Source: an uncultured Pelagibacteraceae bacterium
GTDB lineage: Bacteria > Pseudomonadota > Alphaproteobacteria > Pelagibacterales > Pelagibacteraceae
Length of the DNA: 64,000 nt
Assembly (NCBI GenBank): GCA_902582155.1
Contig: CACHRI010000004.1
Span: 32,274-96,273, forward strand
Direction: 5' to 3'
Made by a program: the position numbers and the translations under genes. Positions 11,573 through 22,809 of the stretch are shown here, one piece after another. The stretch's first letter is position 1, and each line of letters opens with the position of its first letter. The notes under the pieces are model-generated. The model made no database searches, was not told the DNA's origin, and saw nothing but the letters and a program-made list of their open reading frames with translations.

Positions 11573-12145
11573 CTACTTCGGAGATCTCTTAGATAAAATT
11601 CTTTGAAGTGTTCTTCGGTGCATTTTTAACCTTCTAGCGGTTTCAGACACATTCCTGTTACACAGCTCAAAAACACGATGTATATGCTCCCATTTTACTC
11701 GATCGGCAGACATTGGGTTTTCTGGTGGTTTAGCCTTAGACTCGGGAGAGGCTAACAAAGCCGACTCAACGTCATCAGCATCTACGGGCTTTGCGATATA
11801 ATCTATTGCTCCAGCCTTGACCGCGGCAACAGCTGTTGGCAAGTTGCCGTAACCTGTTAACATGACAATTCTACATTCTGACCTGTTTTTTGACAGCTCT
11901 TTAACCACATCTAATCCATTGCCATCCTCTAATCTAAGATCAATTACTGCAAAATTAGGGGGTATTTTCCTCGCAATATCGAGGCCTTCGACTATTGTTT
12001 TAGCTTCCTTTACTTTAAAGCCTTTTTTCTCCATTGCTCTAGAGAGTCTTCCTCTTAATGGATCATCATCATCCAAAATAAGCAGTGATTTATCCTCAAA
12101 ATCAGCCAAATTCAGTTGTGGAGTTTGTAGATTATTCTTTCTCAT
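11573..12145 (-). CDS. regA: Redox response regulator RegA/ActR/PrrA family
   Basis: LLILDDDDPLRGRLSRAMEKKGF, PPENPMSADRVKWEHI, Fis-type HTH NVSETARRLKMHRRTLQRIL. Confidence 0.92.
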   Translation of the reverse strand: MRKNNLQTPQLNLADFEDKSLLILDDDDPLRGRLSRAMEKKGFKVKEAKTIVEGLDIARKIPPNFAVIDLRLEDGNGLDVVKELSKNRSECRIVMLTGYGNLPTAVAAVKAGAIDYIAKPVDADDVESALLASPESKAKPPENPMSADRVKWEHIHRVFELCNRNVSETARRLKMHRRTLQRILSKRSPK

Positions 12146-12146
12146 G

Positions 12147-12165
12147 GAGACCTATATAGGGTCTC
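12147..12165. promoter_or_regulatory. Perfect short inverted repeat GAGACC-TATATAG-GGTCTC immediately upstream of regA start
   Basis: 6-bp arms, 7-nt loop, ending 1-2 nt before the regA ATG (12145..12143). Confidence 0.4.
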
Positions 12166-12232
12166 TTAGAGTAATTTCAACCTCCTTCGAAGAAGATTTA
12201 AACATATCGGCAATGCATTTTTTTCTTTACAT

Positions 12233-12273
12233 AAGGTGAAAAAACCTTAAAAGCCGTCAAATAAGGGTTTTTT
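12233..12273 (+). promoter_or_regulatory. Candidate attenuator: alternative hairpins AAGGT/ACCTT and AAAAAACCTT/AGGGTTTTTT upstream of ornithine decarboxylase
   Basis: The segment around CCTT (12244-12248) can pair upstream (12233-12237) or downstream (12264-12273, ending in a T6 run), 50 nt before the ODC start. Confidence 0.4.
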
Positions 12274-12322
12274 ATAAATTTTTTGAAAACTCTTTTGTGT
12301 TAATAAACGGGGTACACATGAA

Positions 12323-13501
12323 ATGGAAAAATTTAGTGACGTTAACGAACTAGTTAACACTCTTAAACCAGTAAATCCAGTATACTGTATACGCCCAGAT
12401 ACCATAAAAAATTCTATAAAATTATTTAAAGATAAGTTTCCTGGAAAAATCTTATATGCAGTAAAAACAAATCCGAATGAATTTGTTCTAAAAAATATTA
12501 TTAAAAATGGTGTAGATAGATTCGATGTTGCATCAATTAATGAAGTCAAACTAATTAGAAAATTAAGTACTAAATCAAGATTGTACTTTATGCATCCAAT
12601 AAAATCACGAGAAGATATTTCGTCAGCATATTTTAATTATAACGTAAAAGATTTTTCTTTAGATACTAAAGAAGAATTAATGAAAATTTTAGATTCTACA
12701 AAAAATGCAAAGGACCTGAATCTTTTTGTAAGAATAGCAGTTTCAAATGAACATGCAGAATTAGATTTATCAAGAAAGTTTGGTGCATTACCTGCTGAGG
12801 CCTTAGGATTAATTAGATTGTGCAAACATCATGCAAAAAGACTTGGGATTAGTTTTCATGTTGGCTCTCAATGTATGCACAAGATTTCCTTTTCTAAAGG
12901 TTTAAAAGAAATATCGAGTCTTATTAAAAAGACAAAAATAATTCCTGACATAATAAATGTAGGAGGTGGTTTTCCATCTATATATCCAGATTTAAGACCG
13001 GAGCCAATCGAAAATTATTTCAACGAAATAAAATCGGGATTAAAACATTTAAAACTAGAAAAACTTCCTGAAATTATTTGTGAACCTGGTAGAGCTCTTG
13101 TTGCTGAAAGCGGCTCTACTATTGTCAGAGTAAATCTGAAGAAAAAAAATAAACTTTATATTAATGATGGTACATATGGCTCTCTTTTTGATGCGGGTGT
13201 ACCAAACTTTATATTACCTTCAAGATTAATAACAAGTGGTAGAATACAATCAAAAAAAATTACTGCATTCCAGTTTTACGGCCCAACTTGTGACAGCTTG
13301 GATTTTATGAAAGGTCCATTCTTGTTACCAAACAATGTAAAAGAAGGAGACTACATAGAATTAGGTCAATTAGGTGCCTATGGAATAACTTTTAGAACAA
13401 AATTTAATGGTTTTTTCTCAGATAAAATCGTTGAATTAAATGACAAACCAATTATGTCGCTATATGATGACTCAAGTAAAATTAATTACTTGGTTGCATA
13501 A
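12323..13501 (+). CDS. Ornithine/lysine decarboxylase, alanine-racemase fold (group IV PLP)
   Basis: ILYAVKTNPNEFVL (PLP lysine), ISFHVGSQ, VGGGFPSIY, CEPGRALVAESG, YGPTCDSLDFM. Confidence 0.93.
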   Translation: MEKFSDVNELVNTLKPVNPVYCIRPDTIKNSIKLFKDKFPGKILYAVKTNPNEFVLKNIIKNGVDRFDVASINEVKLIRKLSTKSRLYFMHPIKSREDISSAYFNYNVKDFSLDTKEELMKILDSTKNAKDLNLFVRIAVSNEHAELDLSRKFGALPAEALGLIRLCKHHAKRLGISFHVGSQCMHKISFSKGLKEISSLIKKTKIIPDIINVGGGFPSIYPDLRPEPIENYFNEIKSGLKHLKLEKLPEIICEPGRALVAESGSTIVRVNLKKKNKLYINDGTYGSLFDAGVPNFILPSRLITSGRIQSKKITAFQFYGPTCDSLDFMKGPFLLPNNVKEGDYIELGQLGAYGITFRTKFNGFFSDKIVELNDKPIMSLYDDSSKINYLVA

Positions 13502-14547
13502 TGAATAAAAAAAAGAGTCCAGGCGCAGGGCATAACAAAAAATCATTTTTAAATAAACCTATCGAGCACATTGATATCACGAAATTTGATGCTCGAAGCA
13601 TAATTAGCTCTATGAGCAAAATGTCTTTTACCTCTAGAGACACTGCTAATGCATCAAAAATTTTTAATGAAATGATAGAAGATAAGTCTTGTTCAATATT
13701 TTTAACCTTAGCAGGATCAACTTCTGCTGGCGGCTGTATGAAACTGTATTCAGATCTAGTTAAATATAACATGGTAGACGCAATTGTTGCGACTGGGGCT
13801 TCTATAGTTGATATGGATTTTTTTGAAGCTTTGGGTTTTAAGCATTACCAAGGTTCTCAATTTGAAAATGATACTAAGCTTAGGGAGAATTATATTGATA
13901 GAATATATGATACCTACATTGATGAAGACGAACTCCAAGCATGCGACCAAAAAATTTGTGATATAGCAAATTCTTTAAAACCTAAAAGCTATACATCACG
14001 AGAATTTATATTTGAAATGGGTAAATATCTTAAAAAAAATTCAAAGAAAAAGGACTCATTAATTGAAACAGCTTTTGACAATAATGTTCCAATTTTTTGT
14101 CCTGCTTTCACTGATAGTTCTGCAGGGTTTGGGCTTGTAATGCATCAGGAGCAAAATCCAAAAAATCATTTGACAATTGACTCGATAAGAGAATTTAGGG
14201 AATTAACCGAGATAAAACTGAAATCTAAACAATCAGGATTGTTAATGATAGGTGGAGGCGTACCAAAAAATTTTATACAAGATACTGTTGTTTGTGCAGA
14301 ATTATTAGGGAAAAAAGTTGACATGCATAAGTATGCAGTTCAAATAACAGTTGCTGATACAAGAGATGGTGCGTGTAGCAGTTCAACTTTAAAAGAAGCA
14401 AGTTCTTGGGGTAAAGTAGACATTTCAAAAGAGCAAATGGTTTTTGCAGAGGCAACTAGTGTATTGCCACTTATTGCGAGCGATGCTTTTCATAGACAAA
14501 ATTGGAAAAAAAGAGACAGAAGAGAATTTTCAAAAATTTTCAAATAA
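13501..14547 (+). CDS. Deoxyhypusine synthase-like protein (bacterial homospermidine synthase-like)
   Basis: FLTLAGSTSAGGCMKLYSDLV, GGGVPKNFIQDT, TLKEASSWGKVD (DHS active-site lysine region). Confidence 0.85.
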   Translation: MNKKKSPGAGHNKKSFLNKPIEHIDITKFDARSIISSMSKMSFTSRDTANASKIFNEMIEDKSCSIFLTLAGSTSAGGCMKLYSDLVKYNMVDAIVATGASIVDMDFFEALGFKHYQGSQFENDTKLRENYIDRIYDTYIDEDELQACDQKICDIANSLKPKSYTSREFIFEMGKYLKKNSKKKDSLIETAFDNNVPIFCPAFTDSSAGFGLVMHQEQNPKNHLTIDSIREFRELTEIKLKSKQSGLLMIGGGVPKNFIQDTVVCAELLGKKVDMHKYAVQITVADTRDGACSSSTLKEASSWGKVDISKEQMVFAEATSVLPLIASDAFHRQNWKKRDRREFSKIFK

Positions 14548-14548
14548 G

Positions 14549-15445
14549 ATGAAATTTCTAAAACAAAAAGATGGTTTTTTGGGATATGATGCTAATACAA
14601 AAACTAAAAGTAAAGTTGTGGTGGTGCCATTTGGGCTAGAAAAAACAGTTTCATATGGAGGTGGCACAAAGAATGCACCAAAAGAGATTATTAAAGCTTC
14701 TCATCAAGTTGAATTATTTGATGAAGAATTAAATAAAGAGACTTTCAGACATATAGGTATTAAAACTTTAAAACCTTTTAAAATTAAAAATCAAATCAAA
14801 TCTGCTTTAACTCAAATAGCTAATATAAATGAACAAATTCTATATAAAAAATTATTTCCATTAGTTTTAGGTGGTGAACATTCTATTACAAGTGGCTCGA
14901 TAAGACCTTTTGTAAAAAAATATAAAAATCTTTATATTCTTCATTTCGATGCTCATGCAGATTTAAGAGAAAAGTACAACGGAGAAAGATATTCTCACGC
15001 AACAGCCATTAAAAGATGCTTAGATTTTAAAAATGTGAAAGTAATATCATTTGGTATAAGAAACTTATCAAAGGAGGAAATGAACTTTTACAATAATAAT
15101 AGAAAAAAAATTAAAATTTTTTGGGGAAGCAAGAAAAATAAATGGAAAATATCTGAAATTCGCAAAATATTTAAAAATAAGAATGTTTATATCACATTTG
15201 ACGTTGATGGTTTCGACTCTAGTTTAATGCCAGCTACCGGCACACCTGAACCTGGTGGAATGTTTTGGGATGATGTTATGCCTATACTTAAAAATGTTTG
15301 CTCAGTTTCTAATGTAGTGGGTGCAGATATTAATGAACTTTCACCAATTAAAAACTTTAATTCATGTAATTTTTTGACAGCAAAACTAGCCTACAAAATC
15401 ATATCCTACGTATTTGAGTTTAAGTCAAAATACTTAAATCGCTAA
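14549..15445 (+). CDS. speB: Agmatinase/arginase family ureohydrolase
   Basis: LGGEHSIT, LHFDAHADLREKY, ITFDVDGFDSSLMPATGTPEPGG; ATG at 14549 preferred over the track start 14444, which overlaps the upstream gene. Confidence 0.88.
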   Translation: MKFLKQKDGFLGYDANTKTKSKVVVVPFGLEKTVSYGGGTKNAPKEIIKASHQVELFDEELNKETFRHIGIKTLKPFKIKNQIKSALTQIANINEQILYKKLFPLVLGGEHSITSGSIRPFVKKYKNLYILHFDAHADLREKYNGERYSHATAIKRCLDFKNVKVISFGIRNLSKEEMNFYNNNRKKIKIFWGSKKNKWKISEIRKIFKNKNVYITFDVDGFDSSLMPATGTPEPGGMFWDDVMPILKNVCSVSNVVGADINELSPIKNFNSCNFLTAKLAYKIISYVFEFKSKYLNR

Positions 15446-16709
15446 CACTCCATTTTATTTTTACTTTAGCTCCTTTTAAGGAACTGCCATTTTCAAATGA
15501 TATAACAGCTGATTGCCTTTCTAGTAAAGTTTTGCCTAAAAAAGTTCCTAATCCTAATCCCTTATTCTCTTTCGATAGTTTTGATCTAGATTTGATATAA
15601 GGCTCTCCAAGGGCTTTAATAATATCTTCTGGAAAACCTGGGCCATCGTCTTCTATTAGAATATATATATTTATATTGTCGCTAATAATTGAGATGAGTA
15701 TATTCTGATTTGCAAATTTGACTGCATTACCTAAAAAGTTTCTCAATCCATATACAAGTTCAGGATTTCTTTTAATATCTATCTTATTTATATCTTTATC
15801 TGTATTTAATTTAATATTTTTTTCCGATGACTCTTTAAAAGATTTTATTATTTCTTCTAATAAATCTTCAAAGGTCATGGAGCTTAAAAACTCATCGTTA
15901 ATAATTTTTTTTTGTGATATTTTTTTTAGAATTTCACTACATCTTTTTGTCTGACTTAATAATAAGTCTAAATCTTTAGTGAGTTTTGAATTGTCTCCTA
16001 CTTCTTTCCTCATCTCCTTAGCAACAACTGATATTGTGGCTAAAGGGGTGCCTAAAGAGTGAGCTGCTGCTGCAGCTTGTCCTCCTAAAGATTCTAATTC
16101 ATATTCTTTTGCTAATATTTGCTGAAGTTTGTTTAAGGCATCAGATCTTTTTTTTGTTTCTCCAGCAAAACGGATGCCGAAGTAACTTAGAAACAAAAGA
16201 CCGATTATTAGAGAAATTAAAATTCCTGTTACATAATAATTTGGGAATGAAAGCACATATTCCTCCATTCCAGGTAATGGCAAGTTAAAAAATGTTAGAA
16301 CAAAAAGTAATAGTATTGTCGACGAACCAAGTATAATTGTACTACCCATACTTAAAAAAGTTGAAGAGACAATCGTTGGAACTATTAAAAGAATTGCAAA
16401 AGGATTAAATATTCCCCCTGTTAAAAATAAAAGAATACTTAATTGAATGATGTCATACATTAAAAATGTAGTAGAATATAAATCTTTTAGTAAAGTTGCT
16501 TTAACTCCAAATTGCAAATAAATGTTCGTAAAAAAACCTACAAAAATAACTATATGACAAAGTAAAACTGGAAAGTTTAGGTCTAAATAAAAGTAAACTA
16601 AATTTATTGAAAAAAGTTGGCCAGAAATTGCTATCCACCTTAATATAACTAGTGTTTTTTTATCTAAATTTAGGTTTTCTCCTAACCTGAAAATAGTAGC
16701 AAAATCCAT
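15420..16709 (-). CDS. regB: Redox sensor histidine kinase RegB/ActS/PrrB family
   Basis: 6-TM N-term, quinone-site motif GGIFNPF, AAAAHSLGTPLATI H-box, RCSEIL cysteine motif, HATPase. Confidence 0.93.
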   Translation of the reverse strand: MDFATIFRLGENLNLDKKTLVILRWIAISGQLFSINLVYFYLDLNFPVLLCHIVIFVGFFTNIYLQFGVKATLLKDLYSTTFLMYDIIQLSILLFLTGGIFNPFAILLIVPTIVSSTFLSMGSTIILGSSTILLLFVLTFFNLPLPGMEEYVLSFPNYYVTGILISLIIGLLFLSYFGIRFAGETKKRSDALNKLQQILAKEYELESLGGQAAAAAHSLGTPLATISVVAKEMRKEVGDNSKLTKDLDLLLSQTKRCSEILKKISQKKIINDEFLSSMTFEDLLEEIIKSFKESSEKNIKLNTDKDINKIDIKRNPELVYGLRNFLGNAVKFANQNILISIISDNINIYILIEDDGPGFPEDIIKALGEPYIKSRSKLSKENKGLGLGTFLGKTLLERQSAVISFENGSSLKGAKVKIKWSVSDLSILT

Positions 16710-16714
16710 GAGAT

Positions 16715-18790
<2,076 letters not shown>

Positions 18791-18879
18791 TTAATTAATC
18801 AAATTTTATATCATTTTTTGTTGTCAATATACAATCGACAAACTTGAAGGCCTTCTATTTGTATTTAATATCAACAGTT

Positions 18880-18919
18880 TTAGATGATTTTTTAAAAAAA
18901 AAAACTAAAAGAGTTTTTT
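18880..18919 (-). terminator. Weak AT-only hairpin with long T-run just after dnaN
   Basis: Minus strand AAAAAAACT-CTTTT-AGTTTTTTTTTTTT directly 3' of the dnaN stop. Confidence 0.4.
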
Positions 18920-20035
18920 TTAAATTTTCATCGGCATTATTACATAAAAACTGTTTTTATCTGAATTATCTAAAACTAAAACTGGAGAGGTTGAATTTTT
19001 TAAACTAAAAGTAAGTTCTTTGTCTTCAACTTCAGAAGCTATATCTATTAAATATTTTGAATTAAACCCAATTACCAAATCATCGCCATCATATTTAGCC
19101 GGAACAATCTCGTTTCCATCTCCCGAGTTTGTGCTATTTACAGATAGTTTTAGTTTATCTTTGCTTAATTCTAATTTTACGCCTTCTTTTCTATCTATAG
19201 AAACAGAGGCAACTCTCTCAACAGAGCTAATAAAGTCAAGAGAAGAAACTATCAACGTCTTAGAGTTGTCTTTTGGAACTACTTTTTGATAATCTGGAAA
19301 CTTTCCATCTATTACTTTTGAAATTAAATTTATTTTTCCAATAGAAAACTTTATTTTATTCTCACTTGTTTTTATAAATAATTTCTCATTTGTCTCATCA
19401 ATTAAAGAACATAGCTGAAATACTGTTTTTCTTGGAATTATCATTGAGGAAAAATTATTGATATCTTTTACATTTATGCTGCTTGAAGATAGCCTGTGAC
19501 TATCAGTTGCAACACCAGTTAAAAATGTATTCTTATTAGACTCTGTGGCATGAAGATATATGCCATTTAAATAATGCCTCGTATCATCATTTGATATTGA
19601 AATCTTGGTTTTATTCAAAAGTGATAAAAAACTTTTCCTATCTAATTCTATCTCCTTGCTGACAAAGTCATCATCAAAGGTAGGAAAATTACTTGGAGGC
19701 AAACAAAGGAGGTTAAAATCAGAATTTTCAGTTTTTAAACTCAATTTATTCTCACTTTTTAATGTAAAATTTAATTCAGAATTGGAGGGGATCTTTCTCA
19801 AAATATCAAATAGAACGTTTGCTGAGGTCGTTGTACTACCTTCCTCTATTAGTTTTAAGTCCGAAATTTCATCGTTGAAAACAATATCTAAATCTGTTGC
19901 AACTATCTCTAGTTTATTATCTTTTAAATTTAAGAGAACATTAGAGAGAATAGGTAGAGTATTTTTTTTTTCAACTACTCCCTGCACAAAATTTAGCGAT
20001 TTTAATAAAAGATCTCTTTTTATATTAAACTGCAT
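18920..20035 (-). CDS. dnaN: DNA polymerase III beta clamp
   Basis: MQFNIKRDLLLKSLNFVQGVVEKKNTLPILSNVLL...C-term VIMPMKI. Confidence 0.96.
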   Translation of the reverse strand: MQFNIKRDLLLKSLNFVQGVVEKKNTLPILSNVLLNLKDNKLEIVATDLDIVFNDEISDLKLIEEGSTTTSANVLFDILRKIPSNSELNFTLKSENKLSLKTENSDFNLLCLPPSNFPTFDDDFVSKEIELDRKSFLSLLNKTKISISNDDTRHYLNGIYLHATESNKNTFLTGVATDSHRLSSSSINVKDINNFSSMIIPRKTVFQLCSLIDETNEKLFIKTSENKIKFSIGKINLISKVIDGKFPDYQKVVPKDNSKTLIVSSLDFISSVERVASVSIDRKEGVKLELSKDKLKLSVNSTNSGDGNEIVPAKYDGDDLVIGFNSKYLIDIASEVEDKELTFSLKNSTSPVLVLDNSDKNSFYVIMPMKI

Positions 20036-20040
20036 TAATT

Positions 20041-21432
20041 TTAATTTTCCAATAAAAGACTTTTAATTTGAATTAAATTTTTTTTCATTTCATCATCTTT
20101 TTCGGAAAGTTTAGTGATTGTTTTAACTGCGTGTATTACTGTCGTGTGATCTCTATTAGCAAATCTTCTTCCTATTTCTGGAAGGGACCTAGTAGTCATT
20201 TTTTTTGCTAGGAACATTGCTATCTGCCTGGGTCGCGCTAAAGGTCTTGATCTTCTTTGAGATAACATGTCATTAAGAGAAATATTAAAAAAGTTAGAAA
20301 CAGTATTTTGAATTTTATCTACGGTGACAATTTTTGCCTGATTAAAGACATCTTTTAAGATATTTTTACAGTCATTTATCGTCAATATTCTTTTATGAAC
20401 TCTGCTAAAAGCAATAACTCTATTTAATACTCCAATTAATTCTCTGATATTTGTTTTTGCCTCTACAGAAATAAAATCAACAACCTCGTCTGTTATATTT
20501 ATATGTTCCTTAAATTGGTTTTGTAAATTATTTATTTTATCTTTAATAATATTTTTTTTAAGATCTAAATCCGGAACATCAATGTCTATTATTAGTCCGC
20601 CAGACAGCCTAGATTTAATTCTCTCTTGAACTCGATCTAATTTCATTGGTGGCCTATCTGCTGATATAACTATTTGAGATCCTTTATCTAAAAGACTATT
20701 AAAGGTATGAAAAAATTCTTCTTGTAGGCTTTCTTTCCCTCTAATGAACTGTATATCATCAATTATAAATACTGAGGATTTTCGAAAGAAATCTTTAAAA
20801 TTTACCATATCGTTTTTTTTAATTGATTTTATAAAGTGATACATGAATCTCTCTGCAGAGATAAACATGACCTCCTTGATAGACTGAAGCTCGAGACCTA
20901 TAGCATTTAAAAGGTGCGTTTTTCCAAGACCAACGCCTCCATAAATGTATAAAGGATTATATCGTGAAGCTTGTTCACAAACTTTTTTGGAATAAGAGAG
21001 AGCGACTTCGTTGCTAGTCCCTTTTATAAAATTACTAAAATTTAGGTTTGGATTCAATCTATTATAATTTAATATTGAATCTTTTATCTCTGTTACTTTA
21101 TTAAATTCATCAAGTCTAAACTCGTCTTTAACACTTTTTTGATCTTCAATAATTTTAAATTCTACTCTGGTTAAGCTTAATTTAAAGGTTTTGATTAATT
21201 CAAGGATTTTGTCGAGATATCGAGAAACAATCCAATCTCTGAAAAATCTCGTCGGTACGCCCAAAACAAGATAGTCATTATACTCTTTAATTAAAGTTAT
21301 ATTTTTTAACCAACTAGAATAGATTTCTTCACCGAAATTTTTTTTTAATTCTGATTGGAAATCAGTCCAATTTATTACTTTTTCTTCCTCTGAAACAAAA
21401 AAGTTCTGTTGATTTGATGACTTATTTTTCAT
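20041..21432 (-). CDS. dnaA: Chromosomal replication initiator DnaA
   Basis: NPLYIYGGVGLGKTHLLNAIG, VFIIDDIQFIRGKE, RPRQIAMFLAKKMTTRSLPEIGRRFANRDHTTVIHAVK. Confidence 0.98.
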   Translation of the reverse strand: MKNKSSNQQNFFVSEEEKVINWTDFQSELKKNFGEEIYSSWLKNITLIKEYNDYLVLGVPTRFFRDWIVSRYLDKILELIKTFKLSLTRVEFKIIEDQKSVKDEFRLDEFNKVTEIKDSILNYNRLNPNLNFSNFIKGTSNEVALSYSKKVCEQASRYNPLYIYGGVGLGKTHLLNAIGLELQSIKEVMFISAERFMYHFIKSIKKNDMVNFKDFFRKSSVFIIDDIQFIRGKESLQEEFFHTFNSLLDKGSQIVISADRPPMKLDRVQERIKSRLSGGLIIDIDVPDLDLKKNIIKDKINNLQNQFKEHINITDEVVDFISVEAKTNIRELIGVLNRVIAFSRVHKRILTINDCKNILKDVFNQAKIVTVDKIQNTVSNFFNISLNDMLSQRRSRPLARPRQIAMFLAKKMTTRSLPEIGRRFANRDHTTVIHAVKTITKLSEKDDEMKKNLIQIKSLLLEN

Positions 21433-21638
21433 GAGTTAAAATTTACTAGAAACTTAAAAAACCTTATTATCAATTGACTTGCAACAAATATTTTTTAATT
21501 TAGAAAAAAAAAACAAAGTTGGTTGTATACTTAGCGTGTTGATAGAAAAATTTATTTTACAACCCTTAACAGAAAAAAAACTATATGTTGTCCTGTAAAT
21601 ATACGAACTTGAAATTTTAACAACTGATGATTGTCGGA

Positions 21639-21893
21639 TTAAGAAATCTTTTTTGAAATTCTTGAAATTTTTCTTGAAGCAGTTTTCTTATTTACAATAC
21701 CTTTTTTAGCAACCTGCGTTAGAATTGATTGAAATAATGGAAAGTATTTCTTTATGGCTTTTTTATCACCTTTAACAAGTAAATTTTCCATCTGTTTTAC
21801 AGCAGATTTATATTTACTTTTCCTAATTCTGTTAACAGATGTCTGTTTTTTTACTCTACGAACTCTTCTTATGGCAGATTTTGTATTTGGCAT
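21639..21893 (-). CDS. rpsT: 30S ribosomal protein S20
   Basis: MPNTKSAIRRVRRVKKQTSVNRIRKSKYKSAVKQ; internal ATG preferred. Confidence 0.93.
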   Translation of the reverse strand: MPNTKSAIRRVRRVKKQTSVNRIRKSKYKSAVKQMENLLVKGDKKAIKKYFPLFQSILTQVAKKGIVNKKTASRKISRISKKIS

Positions 21894-21932
21894 TGTTAAA
21901 TTTTTATATATGTCCAATATATCTGGGTCAAC

Positions 21933-22799
21933 TTAATATTTTTGACATTTAGGACAAAAAAAAGTTGATCTGTTAGAGATTTTCAAAGCTCTAATTATAC
22001 CCATACAATTTGGGTGCTTGCATCTCTCTCCTTTTCTTCCATAAACATTAAAATATTGCTGATAATTGCCGTCTTCACCCTCAACGCTGCTAAAATCCTT
22101 AATAGATGATCCACCCTCTTTAATTGCTTTTTTTAACACTTTTTTTATGTTTGCTATTAATCCTATAACCTTTTTTTTAGATATTTTGTTTACCTTAATT
22201 TTTGGGTTTATTTTAGATAGATATATCGCTTCATTAACGTATATATTCCCAAGACCAGATACAAATTTTTGATTCATTAATAAATCTTTTAAGTAAATTT
22301 CTTTCTTCTTAGTATTATTTATAAAATAATTTATATTAAATTTATTTGAAAGTGGTTCTGGACCAAGTTTTTTTAAATGAAAACTATTATCTAAATTGGT
22401 TGTTTTTTCAATCTTAATAAATCCAAATTTCCTCACATCGTTATAAATTAACTCAATGCCTTTGTTAAATTTAAATATGACATGGTTATGTTTGTTACTG
22501 CTACCCTTTAAATCAAAATAAAAACTTGAATTAAAATTATTTTTTTTGACGCGTATTATTATCTTACCTGTCATACCTAAATGAATAAGGATTGTGTGGT
22601 CGTTACTTAAGTTTATTAGGATATATTTAGATCTCCTATCAATTGATAAAATTTTCGAAGAAATCATTTTTTTCATCAAATTTTGATTAATTTCATATCT
22701 TAAATATTTGTTATGTATTTGAATCTGTTTTAAAGTTAAATGATTTATTGTCTTTTTAAGAGACTTTTTAACAACTTCAACTTCAGGTAATTCTGGCAT
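21933..22799 (-). CDS. mutM: Formamidopyrimidine-DNA glycosylase
   Basis: True N-term MPELPEVEVVKKSL; C-term zinc finger CKHPNCMG...STFFCPKCQ. Confidence 0.96.
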   Translation of the reverse strand: MPELPEVEVVKKSLKKTINHLTLKQIQIHNKYLRYEINQNLMKKMISSKILSIDRRSKYILINLSNDHTILIHLGMTGKIIIRVKKNNFNSSFYFDLKGSSNKHNHVIFKFNKGIELIYNDVRKFGFIKIEKTTNLDNSFHLKKLGPEPLSNKFNINYFINNTKKKEIYLKDLLMNQKFVSGLGNIYVNEAIYLSKINPKIKVNKISKKKVIGLIANIKKVLKKAIKEGGSSIKDFSSVEGEDGNYQQYFNVYGRKGERCKHPNCMGIIRALKISNRSTFFCPKCQKY

Positions 22800-22809
22800 A
22801 TAATTAATT

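Noticed and set aside
12247-12549. 100-aa minus-strand ORF across the ODC leader and 5' end
   Set aside because: Antisense to conserved ODC coding sequence; no ribosome-binding site or motif support.
14444-14548. Track start for the ureohydrolase at 14444
   Set aside because: This extension overlaps the DHS-like gene by about 100 bp in another frame; ATG at 14549 directly after the upstream stop is the natural start.
21433-21638. Possible oriC in the 206-bp AT-rich spacer between dnaA and rpsT
   Set aside because: No convincing DnaA box: the best match, TGTTGATAG at about 21538-21546, has two mismatches to TGTGGATAA and there is no cluster. GC-skew over the full genome is needed.
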